NCBI RefSeq assembly: GCF_017874615.1
Contig: NZ_JAGIKV010000021.1
Location: 62,001 to 126,000 of the forward strand
Direction: 5' to 3'
Source of the DNA: Paenibacillus xylanexedens
GTDB lineage: Bacteria; Bacillota; Bacilli; Paenibacillales; Paenibacillaceae
DNA length: 64,000 nt
The number at the start of each line of letters is the position of its first letter. The stretch's first letter is position 1. The position numbers and the translations under genes were made by a program. The notes below the pieces were generated by a model. It had not been told where the DNA came from, searched no databases, and worked only from the letters and a program-made list of their open reading frames with translations. Of the stretch, positions 1 to 7,305 are shown one piece after another.

Positions 1-744
1 TTCAAAGGTCTGTACGCCGTAGGCATCGTTCCAGGTGAACGTTGTCATGCCTTCGTCGAATGGACCGCTCCCATTGGACCAGGAATAGGAGGAAAGCACC
101 GCCCAGGTCTTCCAGTCGCGAAAAAAGTTGGCACCATAGACTCGGTTGGTCGCATCCTTGCTGGTCATGACTTTGGCGGACTCTTCGAACTGTTCCCATG
201 TCCATTGTCCTTGGGTGGCAAGTGAGTTTGGATCAGTCAGGCCGGCTTGGTCGAACAGCGTTTTATTGTAAAACATGACCACCGGAGGTGTAGAAAAAGG
301 TAGTCCCAGCAGTTCATCCCCATCACGGAACAAATCCAATGTACTTGGAATATAATCATCCAGCTTAAACTGTGCATCATCCTTGAACTCGGATACATCG
401 GCCAGGATGTGGTTGGACTTGAATTGTGGCACCATTCGCTCCGATACCCAGGCGAGATCGGGAAGAGAGCCTCCGGCGGCAAGCACCGAAATTTTTTGCT
501 GGTATTCTGCGAAAGGTACGGATTCCATCGTTACTTTGATGCCTGGATTTTCCTTTGTGAAGTCATCGATCAACTTGTTGTATACATCCATATGCGCCTG
601 ATTGCCCCACATCATGAACTTCAGCTCGACCTCTCCATTCTCTCCGCTTGCACTCCCAGATTCACTGTTAGAATTGGAGCTTGCGCACGCGATTGAAGCC
701 ATCATCATGAATATAAAAACCAGTATCAGTCCTGCTTTTTTCAT
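1..744 (-). CDS. Sugar ABC transporter substrate-binding lipoprotein, partial
   Basis: This is the N-terminal part of an extracellular solute-binding protein (family 1 type); the gene runs off the left edge, so its C-terminus is missing. The start ATG at 744 follows GGGGG. The product opens with MKKAG, a hydrophobic stretch and an SIAC lipobox, so it should be a lipid-anchored lipoprotein. Mature sequence has the family pattern: FMMWG near residue 43, ENPGIKV near 65 and a segment reading LPDLAWVSE near 95. It lies about 100 bp downstream of a YesM/YesN-type sensor pair on the same strand. The usual arrangement is that such a pair controls the adjacent sugar transporter. Substrate cannot be read from the sequence. 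Confidence 0.9.
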   Translation of the reverse strand, partial: MKKAGLILVFIFMMMASIACASSNSNSESGSASGENGEVELKFMMWGNQAHMDVYNKLIDDFTKENPGIKVTMESVPFAEYQQKISVLAAGGSLPDLAWVSERMVPQFKSNHILADVSEFKDDAQFKLDDYIPSTLDLFRDGDELLGLPFSTPPVVMFYNKTLFDQAGLTDPNSLATQGQWTWEQFEESAKVMTSKDATNRVYGANFFRDWKTWAVLSSYSWSNGSGPFDEGMTTFTWNDAYGVQTFE

Positions 745-847
745 GGAAATCCCCCTTATGGACGTCGTGGTATACATGTGCAACCAAAGTATAACGAAAG
801 CATCGTTCTCTCATAAATCACGTCAACTACAGAAATGGTATGGTTTT

Positions 848-1615
848 TCAAGAGATACTGAATCGGTCTCGATATTCTCCTGCGGTCCATCCCACCTGCT
901 GCTTGAACACCAGCATGAAGTGTTTGGGGCTCTGATGCCCGGATAACCGTGCCACATCATAGACTTTGAGACCAGTGTTAATCAGCAACCACTTGGCCCG
1001 CTCCATACGTGCCTCAGTGATGTATTCGGAATAATTGATGCCTATTTCGTTCTTGAACAACTGGCTTAAATAAGTGGGGTTCAAGTTAACAAGATCCGCC
1101 ATCGTCTGAAGTCGCAGATCTCCATCGGGATGTTGCTTGATGTGCTCCTTCACATCTCGGATAATCTTCCGTGTATCTCCACCAGCGTGTTCTGTTTTGC
1201 CAGATGGCTCAGGGGTAGAAAGGGTTGAAATACCGTATCTGCGATCCAGCAGCAATTGAATCTTTTGTATACATAATGCCAGTTCATAGCGATCGATTGG
1301 CTTCAACAGGTAGTTCAACACCCCGAACTCCATCGCTCTCCGTGCATATTCAAACTCGCCATAGCCGCTAATGATGAGCATTAGCAATTCAGGGTACATG
1401 TCTCTTGCTTTGCTTACCAAAGTTAATCCGTCCATTTCACGCATGCGGATATCCGTGATTAACACATCCGGTACCTCACATCTCAGAAAATCCAGCGCCT
1501 CGGTACCGCTCGACGCTTCGCCCGTTACCTGAAACTGAGAAGATACTTGTACGATCAGCTCCCTCAGTCCCTGACGGATGACCGTCTCATCCTCTACAAG
1601 CAATACTTTATACAT
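848..1615 (-). CDS. AraC-family two-component response regulator (YesN type)
   Basis: The N-terminal half is a receiver domain starting MYKVLLVEDE, with acidic residues near 10, the phospho-acceptor in VLITDIRM near 53 and the lysine in YLLKPID near 104. The C-terminal third is an AraC-type double helix-turn-helix (LNPTYLSQLFK, then VARLSGHQSPKHFM). A TTG at 1624 would overlap the upstream kinase, but it sits directly on the AAAGGGG ribosome site. The ATG at 1615 has about 10 nt spacing and gives the usual family N-terminus, so it was chosen. It directly follows its cognate kinase and precedes a sugar-binding lipoprotein gene that it probably activates. Confidence 0.93.
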   Translation of the reverse strand: MYKVLLVEDETVIRQGLRELIVQVSSQFQVTGEASSGTEALDFLRCEVPDVLITDIRMREMDGLTLVSKARDMYPELLMLIISGYGEFEYARRAMEFGVLNYLLKPIDRYELALCIQKIQLLLDRRYGISTLSTPEPSGKTEHAGGDTRKIIRDVKEHIKQHPDGDLRLQTMADLVNLNPTYLSQLFKNEIGINYSEYITEARMERAKWLLINTGLKVYDVARLSGHQSPKHFMLVFKQQVGWTAGEYRDRFSIS

Positions 1616-1620
1616 GCGCT

Positions 1621-3444
1621 TCAATCCCCTTTCGGTAGAAGTTGAATGGATATCGTGACCACCAGTCCCTGCCCGGGACTTCCATCAATGCTTAGGCTGC
1701 CGCCTTCTCCATACATGAGGCGAAGCCTCTGAGCGATATTGTTAAGCCCCAGACTGTCCCCGGCATGGCAACGTAATGCCTCATTGGAAGGCTGTTTCGA
1801 TATGGACTCATTTAACTCGTCAATCTTTGTCTGAGCCATACCCTTACCGTTGTCTCGCACGCTAATCAGCAGCTCCTGGTCGAATTTCAAAGCGGATACC
1901 CAGATTACTCCTCCATTTTCCTGCCCTTCAATGCCGTGGTAGACTGCATTCTCCACCAGCGGTTGCAGTACCAGCTTAGGAATCAAATACTCCGTTATTG
2001 CTTCTTCGATGTCATAGATAATCTCTAACTTGCCGTCGTAACGTACCTGTTGAATGCGTACATAGGATTGTACAAAAGCCAGTTCTTCCCCAAGTGGAAC
2101 CATCCGGTCCACCTTATCAATCGTATAGCGCAGCAGCTTGCCAAGCGCCGTCACCATGTCCGATACCTCAGCATGCTTCTGACGAATGGCCATCATGTTA
2201 ATGGACTCCAGCGTGTTGTATATAAAATGGGGATTCATCTGGCTTTGCAACGCTGACAACTCTGCCTCCCGCTCTTGAATGCCCAGCAGAAACACCTCAT
2301 TGAACAGTCGATGAATCTCTTCCATCATTCGGTTAAAGCCCCGGCTCATCTGTCCAAATTCATCACTGCTGAAGTGTGCTACACGCTGGCTGAAATCTCC
2401 CTGCTCCACCCGAATCATGTGGTGCTTCAGTCGAATCAGCGGCCGGGTGATACGATAGGATAACAGGACCGCCAGAATCGCTATACCCGCCATACATAAC
2501 ACTGCGAACCATATTGTGAAGGTGAGCATCTCACCTGACTCCTTTTGAATCACAGCAATAGGTGTAAGACTGATCACCGAAAGTCCAGAATAACTGGAAT
2601 GATGTTGTACATAGAGATAGGGCTGCTCATCCAGAACAACTCTTTGATTTCCTGCATAGCTTGGAATCTGTCCATGCATTAGCAACTGGTCGTACGCAGA
2701 CATTCCTCCGGTCGAGGTCCGCTCGAACAGAAGACGCTGCTTGCTGTCTACAATCATCAGACTTGCATCTTGCTCATAATTCAGATTGGATAACAGTTGG
2801 CCGAAGGCCTCCAGACGGATGTCAATCAGAATGTAACCCAATCGCTGGAGCGTACCCGGATCACGCAGCACTCTGCCCACCGATATATACGATTCTTGCT
2901 GACCGCCCATGTAATAGCCGGGGTCATGCGGAGGAAGCAGGCGCCATGTCCCTTCCGAGTCTTCAAGCTCTGCAAACCAGTCATCCTGCCTGCTGTCCCA
3001 TACCGGCTTGACCGCCAGCGAATCGAGATTGGAGAACAGAATGCCGCTGCTGCTGATCAGATGAATACCCCGAATCTCGGGTCGGTCATAAGCTTGACCA
3101 GATGTATAGAGCTTCATTTTCAGATAATCCTCAGACCTCGCCCATGTACCCGACCCCATTGAAGCATTGTATTTGCCCAGAATGCCAAGCACCATCTGAT
3201 CGTAAAGCGGCAAGAGCGACAACCGCTCAAAGTCCTTCAGCAGCCGATTCAGATTGGCGTTAATCTGGCGAACCATATCAATGGTGAACTGCTCGGTCTT
3301 GCGATCCATCGTCTGCGAGAAATGCTTGTAGTTCATCACTCCCTGCAAACTTAGCGGCAGCAACGTCAGCGCCAAGAACAACAGGAGCAACTTGGTGCGC
3401 AGGTTTACATTTTTTCCGAAAAAAATGCGTACCTTGTCCATCAT
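1621..3444 (-). CDS. YesM-type sensor histidine kinase
   Basis: A 607-residue membrane kinase. A transmembrane segment near residues 18-38 is followed by an extracellular sensor region of about 260 residues, a second membrane segment near 300-325, a HAMP domain (YRITRPLIRL onward) and a His_kinase domain with the phospho-acceptor motif QSQMNPHFIYNTLE. The HATPase part shows the N box ENAVYHGIEG and G boxes DNGKGM and GLNNIAQRL. The start ATG has GGAGGG about 10 nt upstream. It is the first gene of the kinase, regulator, binding-protein set. The ligand is probably carbohydrate-related by context only. Confidence 0.93.
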   Translation of the reverse strand: MMDKVRIFFGKNVNLRTKLLLLFLALTLLPLSLQGVMNYKHFSQTMDRKTEQFTIDMVRQINANLNRLLKDFERLSLLPLYDQMVLGILGKYNASMGSGTWARSEDYLKMKLYTSGQAYDRPEIRGIHLISSSGILFSNLDSLAVKPVWDSRQDDWFAELEDSEGTWRLLPPHDPGYYMGGQQESYISVGRVLRDPGTLQRLGYILIDIRLEAFGQLLSNLNYEQDASLMIVDSKQRLLFERTSTGGMSAYDQLLMHGQIPSYAGNQRVVLDEQPYLYVQHHSSYSGLSVISLTPIAVIQKESGEMLTFTIWFAVLCMAGIAILAVLLSYRITRPLIRLKHHMIRVEQGDFSQRVAHFSSDEFGQMSRGFNRMMEEIHRLFNEVFLLGIQEREAELSALQSQMNPHFIYNTLESINMMAIRQKHAEVSDMVTALGKLLRYTIDKVDRMVPLGEELAFVQSYVRIQQVRYDGKLEIIYDIEEAITEYLIPKLVLQPLVENAVYHGIEGQENGGVIWVSALKFDQELLISVRDNGKGMAQTKIDELNESISKQPSNEALRCHAGDSLGLNNIAQRLRLMYGEGGSLSIDGSPGQGLVVTISIQLLPKGD

Positions 3445-3499
3445 TTCCGTTCATCCCTCCCTCTCCCGATCATTGTATGAGCCCCCTTCACAGATCAAT

Positions 3500-3528
3500 C
3501 TGGATATAACTGGGGTCATCATATCCAG
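3500..3528. repeat. Perfect 8-bp inverted repeat upstream of the sensor kinase
   Basis: CTGGATAT and ATATCCAG are separated by 13 bases, about 60 bp upstream of the kinase start. It could be an operator for the kinase operon or a weak hairpin (TTTTAA follows on the + strand). The sequence does not distinguish these. Confidence 0.4.
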
Positions 3529-3611
3529 TTTTAATGATCATCCGCTATCCTGCCAATCCTGGAATTGGTACGGAATTTCAAGTTATCCGCATAGGTTTCA
3601 GGGTGAACGCC

Positions 3612-3640
3612 AAAAAGCCGACTGTATCGCTACAGTCGAC
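3612..3640 (-). terminator. Second rho-independent terminator, minus strand
   Basis: The 8-bp stem CGACTGTA / TACAGTCG with a 4-base loop is followed on the minus strand by GGCTTTTT. It lies about 50 bp beyond the first terminator of the Spo0E-like gene, so the two form a tandem pair before the kinase promoter region. Confidence 0.6.
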
Positions 3641-3669
3641 TACGCTATTTCTATAGAACACTAATTAGA

Positions 3670-3700
3670 CAAAAAAACCGACTGCATTATGCAATCGGTT
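3670..3700 (-). terminator. Rho-independent terminator of the Spo0E-like gene
   Basis: AACCGACTGCA and TGCAATCGGTT form an 11-bp stem with one mismatch, followed on the minus strand by seven T residues. The stop codon of the Spo0E-like gene lies in the loop of the hairpin, so coding sequence and terminator overlap. Confidence 0.8.
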
Positions 3701-3875
3701 GTCTGTTCCTAAGATGGCTTTTATATTTGAATCGATTATATTCATTAATAAGCTCGTCCAGTACCATGGACTGTCGGAGGACTTGGTTGTCCTGCATGCC
3801 ATGATTCTCCGCCAAACGACTCAACTCTTGCCTGTTCCGTTCGATTTTATCTGTGATCTGTACCGGTTCACTCAC
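3687..3875 (-). CDS. Spo0E-like sporulation regulatory protein
   Basis: A 62-residue protein with the Spo0E family signature: SMVLDELINEYNRF matches the S-x-x-L-D-x-L-I-x-x-Y core on a predicted helical hairpin. Family members are aspartyl phosphatases that remove phosphate from Spo0A and delay sporulation. An open frame extends up to 3920, but AAAGAGGGGG lies inside that extension, 8 nt before a GTG at 3875, so the GTG start was chosen; the resulting length is typical. It stands alone with its own terminator. Confidence 0.82.
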   Translation of the reverse strand: MSEPVQITDKIERNRQELSRLAENHGMQDNQVLRQSMVLDELINEYNRFKYKSHLRNRQPIA

Positions 3876-4003
3876 AGCATGCACCCCCTCTTTTTTAAAT
3901 ATTTTAGGATACATTGCCAAAAAATTAACATTATATTCCTTTGCAAGGTAAAATGATCGTTTACAAAGGTAGTTTCATAAAACTTAAATTAATTTATATC
4001 TCT

Positions 4004-4269
4004 CTACTTTACCTGCTTCAAAAAAGCTAAGTCAGGATTGATGCCATCTCCCGTTTGAATAAACGCCTCATATGATCCACTTAAAGGTTACTGATCTCAG
4101 CCGGACTCATTTCTTCATCTACATAGGGTTCATTGTTCAAGGCAATCTGGTTTGAGTGGTCAGAGTAGAGAAAAAAACGAAACAGATCCTTGGCCTTCAA
4201 GGTTAAAGGAACTAATAACCCCTGCAGTTGGTATATTGAACCAAGAAACGTATGGTCTATCAGGCCCAC
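4004..4269 (-). pseudogene. Possible degenerate coding remnant
   Basis: A 62-codon frame opens at a GTG (4269) with no convincing ribosome site and ends at 4081. Shifting frame at the stop gives a further 25 open codons (SGSYEAFIQTGDGINPDLAF and on) to a stop at 4004. The composition looks protein-like across the junction, which suggests a frameshifted remnant. No family was recognised. It may also be chance open sequence. Confidence 0.25.
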
Positions 4270-4391
4270 TTATTTTGAAATTATACTTATACTGATGGAG
4301 TAAACCCACTGTTGTCGATTGCAATCACTAGACATATAAATCAGATGTGTTCTGATCGCTGCAACGGTATCCACCATAATAGTAAGTATGG

Positions 4392-4397
4392 TATAAT
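4392..4397 (+). promoter_or_regulatory. Extended -10 promoter of the small toxin gene
   Basis: TATAAT is preceded by TGG, giving the TGn extended -10 form. No good -35 is visible. It lies 65 bp upstream of the toxin start. Confidence 0.55.
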
Positions 4398-4461
4398 ATT
4401 CCTATCAACAGAATGGCTAATATGGGTGGTCGGCTAGTCTCCTGCAAAGGAGGTGATGCCT

Positions 4462-4578
4462 GTGGCGATTGAAACGGTATTGACATTGATGATCAGTTTT
4501 GCGGGGTTCATTGTAACCTTGATTGGACTGATTGTAACTATTGTCATTGCCTTAAATAATCAAAACAAAAAGAAATAG
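4462..4578 (+). CDS. Small hydrophobic toxin of a type I toxin-antitoxin pair (holin-like toxin family)
   Basis: A 38-residue peptide. A single hydrophobic helix (LMISFAGFIVTLIGLIVTIV) is followed by a polar, basic tail ending NKKK. This is the pattern of the TxpA/holin-like toxin family in Firmicutes, which damage the membrane when overproduced. AAAGGAGG lies 8 nt before the GTG at 4462; an in-frame ATG at 4456 is too close to it. The mRNA has a long 3' untranslated region with a GC-rich hairpin (4623-4647) and a terminator, and a convergent antisense promoter lies beyond it. The family is known; activity here is inferred. Confidence 0.75.
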   Translation: MAIETVLTLMISFAGFIVTLIGLIVTIVIALNNQNKKK

Positions 4579-4690
4579 ACCGCCCCAGCTAAGGTAATGG
4601 TCTATTTCAGCTACCTATGCACAGCCACCGCCCTTAGAAGCGGCTGTTGTAAAGAGTAGGGATGTTCGCGCATCCTTGCTCTTTTTTTAT
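4562..4690 (-). ncRNA. Candidate antisense antitoxin RNA (RatA-like)
   Basis: On the minus strand, TTAACT (4721-4726) and TAAACT (4698-4703) are spaced 17 bp with TG before the -10, a promoter reading into the toxin 3' end. A 10-bp perfect inverted repeat, GAAATAGACC / GGTCTATTTC, followed on the minus strand by TTTTTGTTTT, ends the transcript at the toxin stop codon. The predicted RNA is about 120-130 nt, covers the whole toxin 3' untranslated region and touches the last codons. This is the TxpA/RatA arrangement. The transcript itself is inferred. Confidence 0.6.
4654..4688 (+). terminator. Rho-independent terminator of the toxin mRNA
   Basis: GAGTAGGGATG pairs with CATCCTTGCTC across a short loop and is followed by seven T residues. 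The same hairpin would form the 5' end of the antisense RNA. Confidence 0.8.
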
Positions 4691-4805
4691 TATCTCCAGT
4701 TTAGCACAGTTTGTTGCAGAAGTTAACTCTTTACTGGTAATTATTGTCGCTCATTTTTGGAGTAGAAGGGAAGGGGTATAAGCATGGTTGTTGCATAAAA
4801 GTTTG

Positions 4806-5395
4806 CTAAATCTTTAATTCCAGTTGTACTTCCTCATTTAATTTATCGATATAGGGTTCAAACTTTACTGCGGCATTCAGATTATTCAATTTATTCAGTG
4901 TTTTCTTAAGCAAGAAAATGCGGTACTGGCATAAGGCCAACCGCTCCGAGTATTGATATTTCTCACTGTCTGCCACACATTCATACAAAATAAGAGCTGC
5001 TTCTTTTAGTCCTTTAGAGCAAAAAATCTTTCAGCTACTTCAAATAACTGTTCAATATATGATCGATCGTCCGTTACATAAGTAATAACTTGTTGTATGC
5101 AATCCAGCTTACCAAGTTCAGCACACTCGTATAGGTAGGGTTCCAAACGTCTCCAGTGAGGCGCAAATTCAATGAAGGACTCTACCCCATAACTCTCATA
5201 AAAATACCCTTTCTCTAATCCCATAACAGAAGTAATCTGATTCAGTTGGTTCATAGACATTGGCCTGTTGCCTTTAAGAATGGCACTTAAAGTTCCAACA
5301 TTAATTCCAGTAATATCGGAAAAATGCTGCGACTTGAGATTCTGCTCTCTCATATGTTTCTCAATAAGTACTCTTATTTTAGGTACCAATTCCAC
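4806..5395 (-). pseudogene. Frameshifted and truncated paralogue of the neighbouring HTH peptide-receptor regulator
   Basis: Translation from a GTG at 5395 (GGAGG 7 nt upstream) matches the regulator at 5647-7041 along its N-terminal 130 residues, for example TGINVGTLSAILKGNRPM against SGVNAGTLSAIIKGTRPI, and APHWRRLEP in both. The frame stops at 5006, after a run of six T. A one-base insertion in that run would join it to the next frame, where LYECVADSEKY and SERLALCQYRIF again match the paralogue. The second frame ends at 4806 near paralogue residue 195 of 464, so the TPR-like ligand-binding part is missing. It has both a frameshift and a 3' truncation, and no peptide gene follows. Confidence 0.8.
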
Positions 5396-5450
5396 TATCA
5401 CACCTCCGCCACATAAATCACTTATAATTCAATTACATATAATAAATGTT

Positions 5451-5479
5451 ATTTTAATCCTGTATTTTACATCGGTCAA
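5451..5479 (-). promoter_or_regulatory. Promoter of the broken regulator paralogue
   Basis: On the minus strand, TTGACC (5474-5479) and TAAAAT (5451-5456) are spaced 17 bp. The spacer is nearly identical to that of the intact paralogue's promoter (TGTAAAAT and AGGAT are shared), so the duplication included the promoter or both carry the same control element. Confidence 0.65.
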
Positions 5480-5570
5480 TCTATAAAAACACAAAAAGGC
5501 TTACTTCCGCATTCGGAAATAAACCGCTATTAATTAGTGTAGTTTAAGTTTTTGTATCTTACAACATTCC

Positions 5571-5684
5571 ATCACCATGTGCTAGCAGACTATAGATTTG
5601 ATCTTGTACATTAATTAGTATAGTGGGAAAACTAACAATAATAGCACTAAACAAAAGTATAGCTATGATTTTTTTTGATTTCAT
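5571..5684 (-). CDS. Candidate exported signalling pre-propeptide (AimP/AloP-like)
   Basis: A 37-codon frame starts at ATG 5684, inside the last 38 bases of the regulator gene in another reading frame, and ends at a TGA at 5571. GAGGAGG lies about 12 nt upstream. The peptide has a basic n-region (MKSKK), a hydrophobic core (IIAILLFSAIIVSF), then a short tail ending QDQIYSLLATW. Size, secretion signal, tail and position directly 3' of an HTH/TPR-like regulator all match pre-propeptides of RRNPP-type systems such as Phr, PapR and AimP, and the Aim-like Alo systems reported from Paenibacillus polymyxa. The mature pheromone would come from the C-terminal residues. Function is inferred from architecture. 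Confidence 0.6.
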
Positions 5685-7041
5685 AATAACTATAAGCCTC
5701 CTCCATTAGATTATAATAGATACCTTCTATTTCTTTAGATGCAAAAGACCTATACCTTTCAAAGAGAGCAACACATTGTATTATGTCATTAGAATTATTA
5801 ATCTTGATGGCTGAACTCAAACAGGTGACAAGCTTGTGTATTCCTTCCATGTATCGTTCTCTTTTAAAATAATACATTGCCAACTCAAATAAGAGTTTTG
5901 AGTACAGATTGTTTTTCATTTGTTCATTGTATCCTTCTGATAAAGTTCTATCATTCAACATAGAATTAATGGAAATATCAAATTTAGAAATAACATAATC
6001 TATATCCAAGTCGTACTTATTTGCTGCTTCTATAATTTTAACAAGACCAGTAAGTGTCTCCTCTTCATTCTGCTCAATCCAAGCTATATATTCCGGGAGA
6101 ACCTCTGTCTTTCCCATCATCAGTTTATACAATTGAGTATTAACCTCTGCCCATCTGTTGAACATATTGATATATATCATTTCTTCATCATCAGGATTGG
6201 GTATCTTAACCAAAGAAGCATAATTATTTGTATATTCCAGTGCATCGTTATACATCTCTCTCCACTCACATGCACTGCTTTTAAGCAAATTCGAATAAGC
6301 TCTGTATACAAATAAAGGGTACGCTGTAATCCTATTTTCTTTAATAACTTTTTTCTTAGTATACGATTGAATAATTTCCGCTTTATGTCCCAATTCATCT
6401 GCAAGCGCGAACAACTTGTCCCAATAGCGAAGTGCGGAGTACGTATTCCCCAAATCCTTAATCGCATCCAGTTGCCGTTCCTCATCCAGCCGATTAATAT
6501 ATGGCTCAAAGTGCACAGCGGCCCGTAGGTTATCATGTTGATTCTGACCTAGAGACAGCGTGAAGATGCGATACTGGCACAGAGCCAGACGTTCCGAATG
6601 TTGGTATTTCTCACACTCCGCCACACATTCGTACAACATCCGTGCAGCCTTCGTCTGTCCACGTTCAAGCATGCCTTCGGCCATCTCAAACAACTCCGAG
6701 ATATACGAGCGATCATCCGTCACTTCCTGGATAACCTTATGAATACATTCCAGCTTGTCCAATTCAGCACAGCGTTGCAGGAATGGTTCCAGTCTCCTCC
6801 AATGAGGTGCCGATTCCACGAAACATTCAGCCCCATAAATCTCGTAGAAATACCCCTCTTCCAGCTTCATGCCTTGGGTAATCAGATCCAGTTGCGCCAT
6901 AGCGATGGGCCGAGTCCCCTTAATAATTGCACTAAGCGTTCCCGCGTTAACTCCCGATATATCGGCAAAATACTGCAGGGTGTACCCCTGTTTCCTGATG
7001 TAGTCCTCAATATATGAGCGTATCGTAGTTGTAGGTTCCAT
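5647..7041 (-). CDS. HTH regulator with TPR-like C-terminus, AimR/Alo-type peptide receptor candidate
   Basis: A 464-residue protein. An N-terminal XRE-type helix-turn-helix spans roughly residues 10-65 (YFADISGVNAGTLSAIIKGT is the recognition region). The rest is helical with TPR-like features, for example LYECVAECEKYQHSERLALC and AMYYFKRERYMEGIHKLVTC. The ATG at 7041 follows GGAGG by 8 nt; the longer open frame has no better site. In RRNPP proteins of this layout the C-terminal solenoid binds a re-imported peptide and changes DNA binding. Its 3' end overlaps a small secreted-peptide gene, and a broken paralogue lies just downstream. Assignment to the AimR/Alo group is from architecture and context. 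Confidence 0.7.
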   Translation of the reverse strand: MEPTTTIRSYIEDYIRKQGYTLQYFADISGVNAGTLSAIIKGTRPIAMAQLDLITQGMKLEEGYFYEIYGAECFVESAPHWRRLEPFLQRCAELDKLECIHKVIQEVTDDRSYISELFEMAEGMLERGQTKAARMLYECVAECEKYQHSERLALCQYRIFTLSLGQNQHDNLRAAVHFEPYINRLDEERQLDAIKDLGNTYSALRYWDKLFALADELGHKAEIIQSYTKKKVIKENRITAYPLFVYRAYSNLLKSSACEWREMYNDALEYTNNYASLVKIPNPDDEEMIYINMFNRWAEVNTQLYKLMMGKTEVLPEYIAWIEQNEEETLTGLVKIIEAANKYDLDIDYVISKFDISINSMLNDRTLSEGYNEQMKNNLYSKLLFELAMYYFKRERYMEGIHKLVTCLSSAIKINNSNDIIQCVALFERYRSFASKEIEGIYYNLMEEAYSYYEIKKNHSYTFV

Positions 7042-7095
7042 GTATCCCACCTCCACAATGAAAATCCATAATTTTGAATTTATATGATAAGCACA

Positions 7096-7124
7096 ATTTT
7101 AATCCTAAATTTTACAGCGGTCAA
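7096..7124 (-). promoter_or_regulatory. Promoter of the intact peptide-receptor regulator
   Basis: On the minus strand, TTGACC (7119-7124) and TAAAAT (7096-7101) are spaced 17 bp, about 55 bp upstream of the start codon. The core from TTGACCG to the -10 is shared with the promoter of the broken paralogue. Confidence 0.7.
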
Positions 7125-7305
7125 TAAAAATCGTGGCAATTTCCTTCACATGTATGCAAGGAAGCCCGGCTGTTCCTGCTTATAGAAAAAATCCATTAGA
7201 AGAATCCGTGAGAACGTGATACATTTAATCCAACTTACATATCCTACTATTTCAATAGGATTATACGACACAGAAATTATCAATTCAGTTCGAGGAGAAG
7301 GTCAG

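Noticed and set aside
4081..4269. 62-codon frame as a functional gene
   Set aside because: No ribosome site and an apparent continuation in another frame; listed only as a low-confidence remnant.
4562..4578. Long poly-A tract at the toxin 3' end as a slippery frameshift site
   Set aside because: The A-rich codons are ordinary for the basic tail of this toxin family, and the complementary T run is better explained as the antisense terminator.
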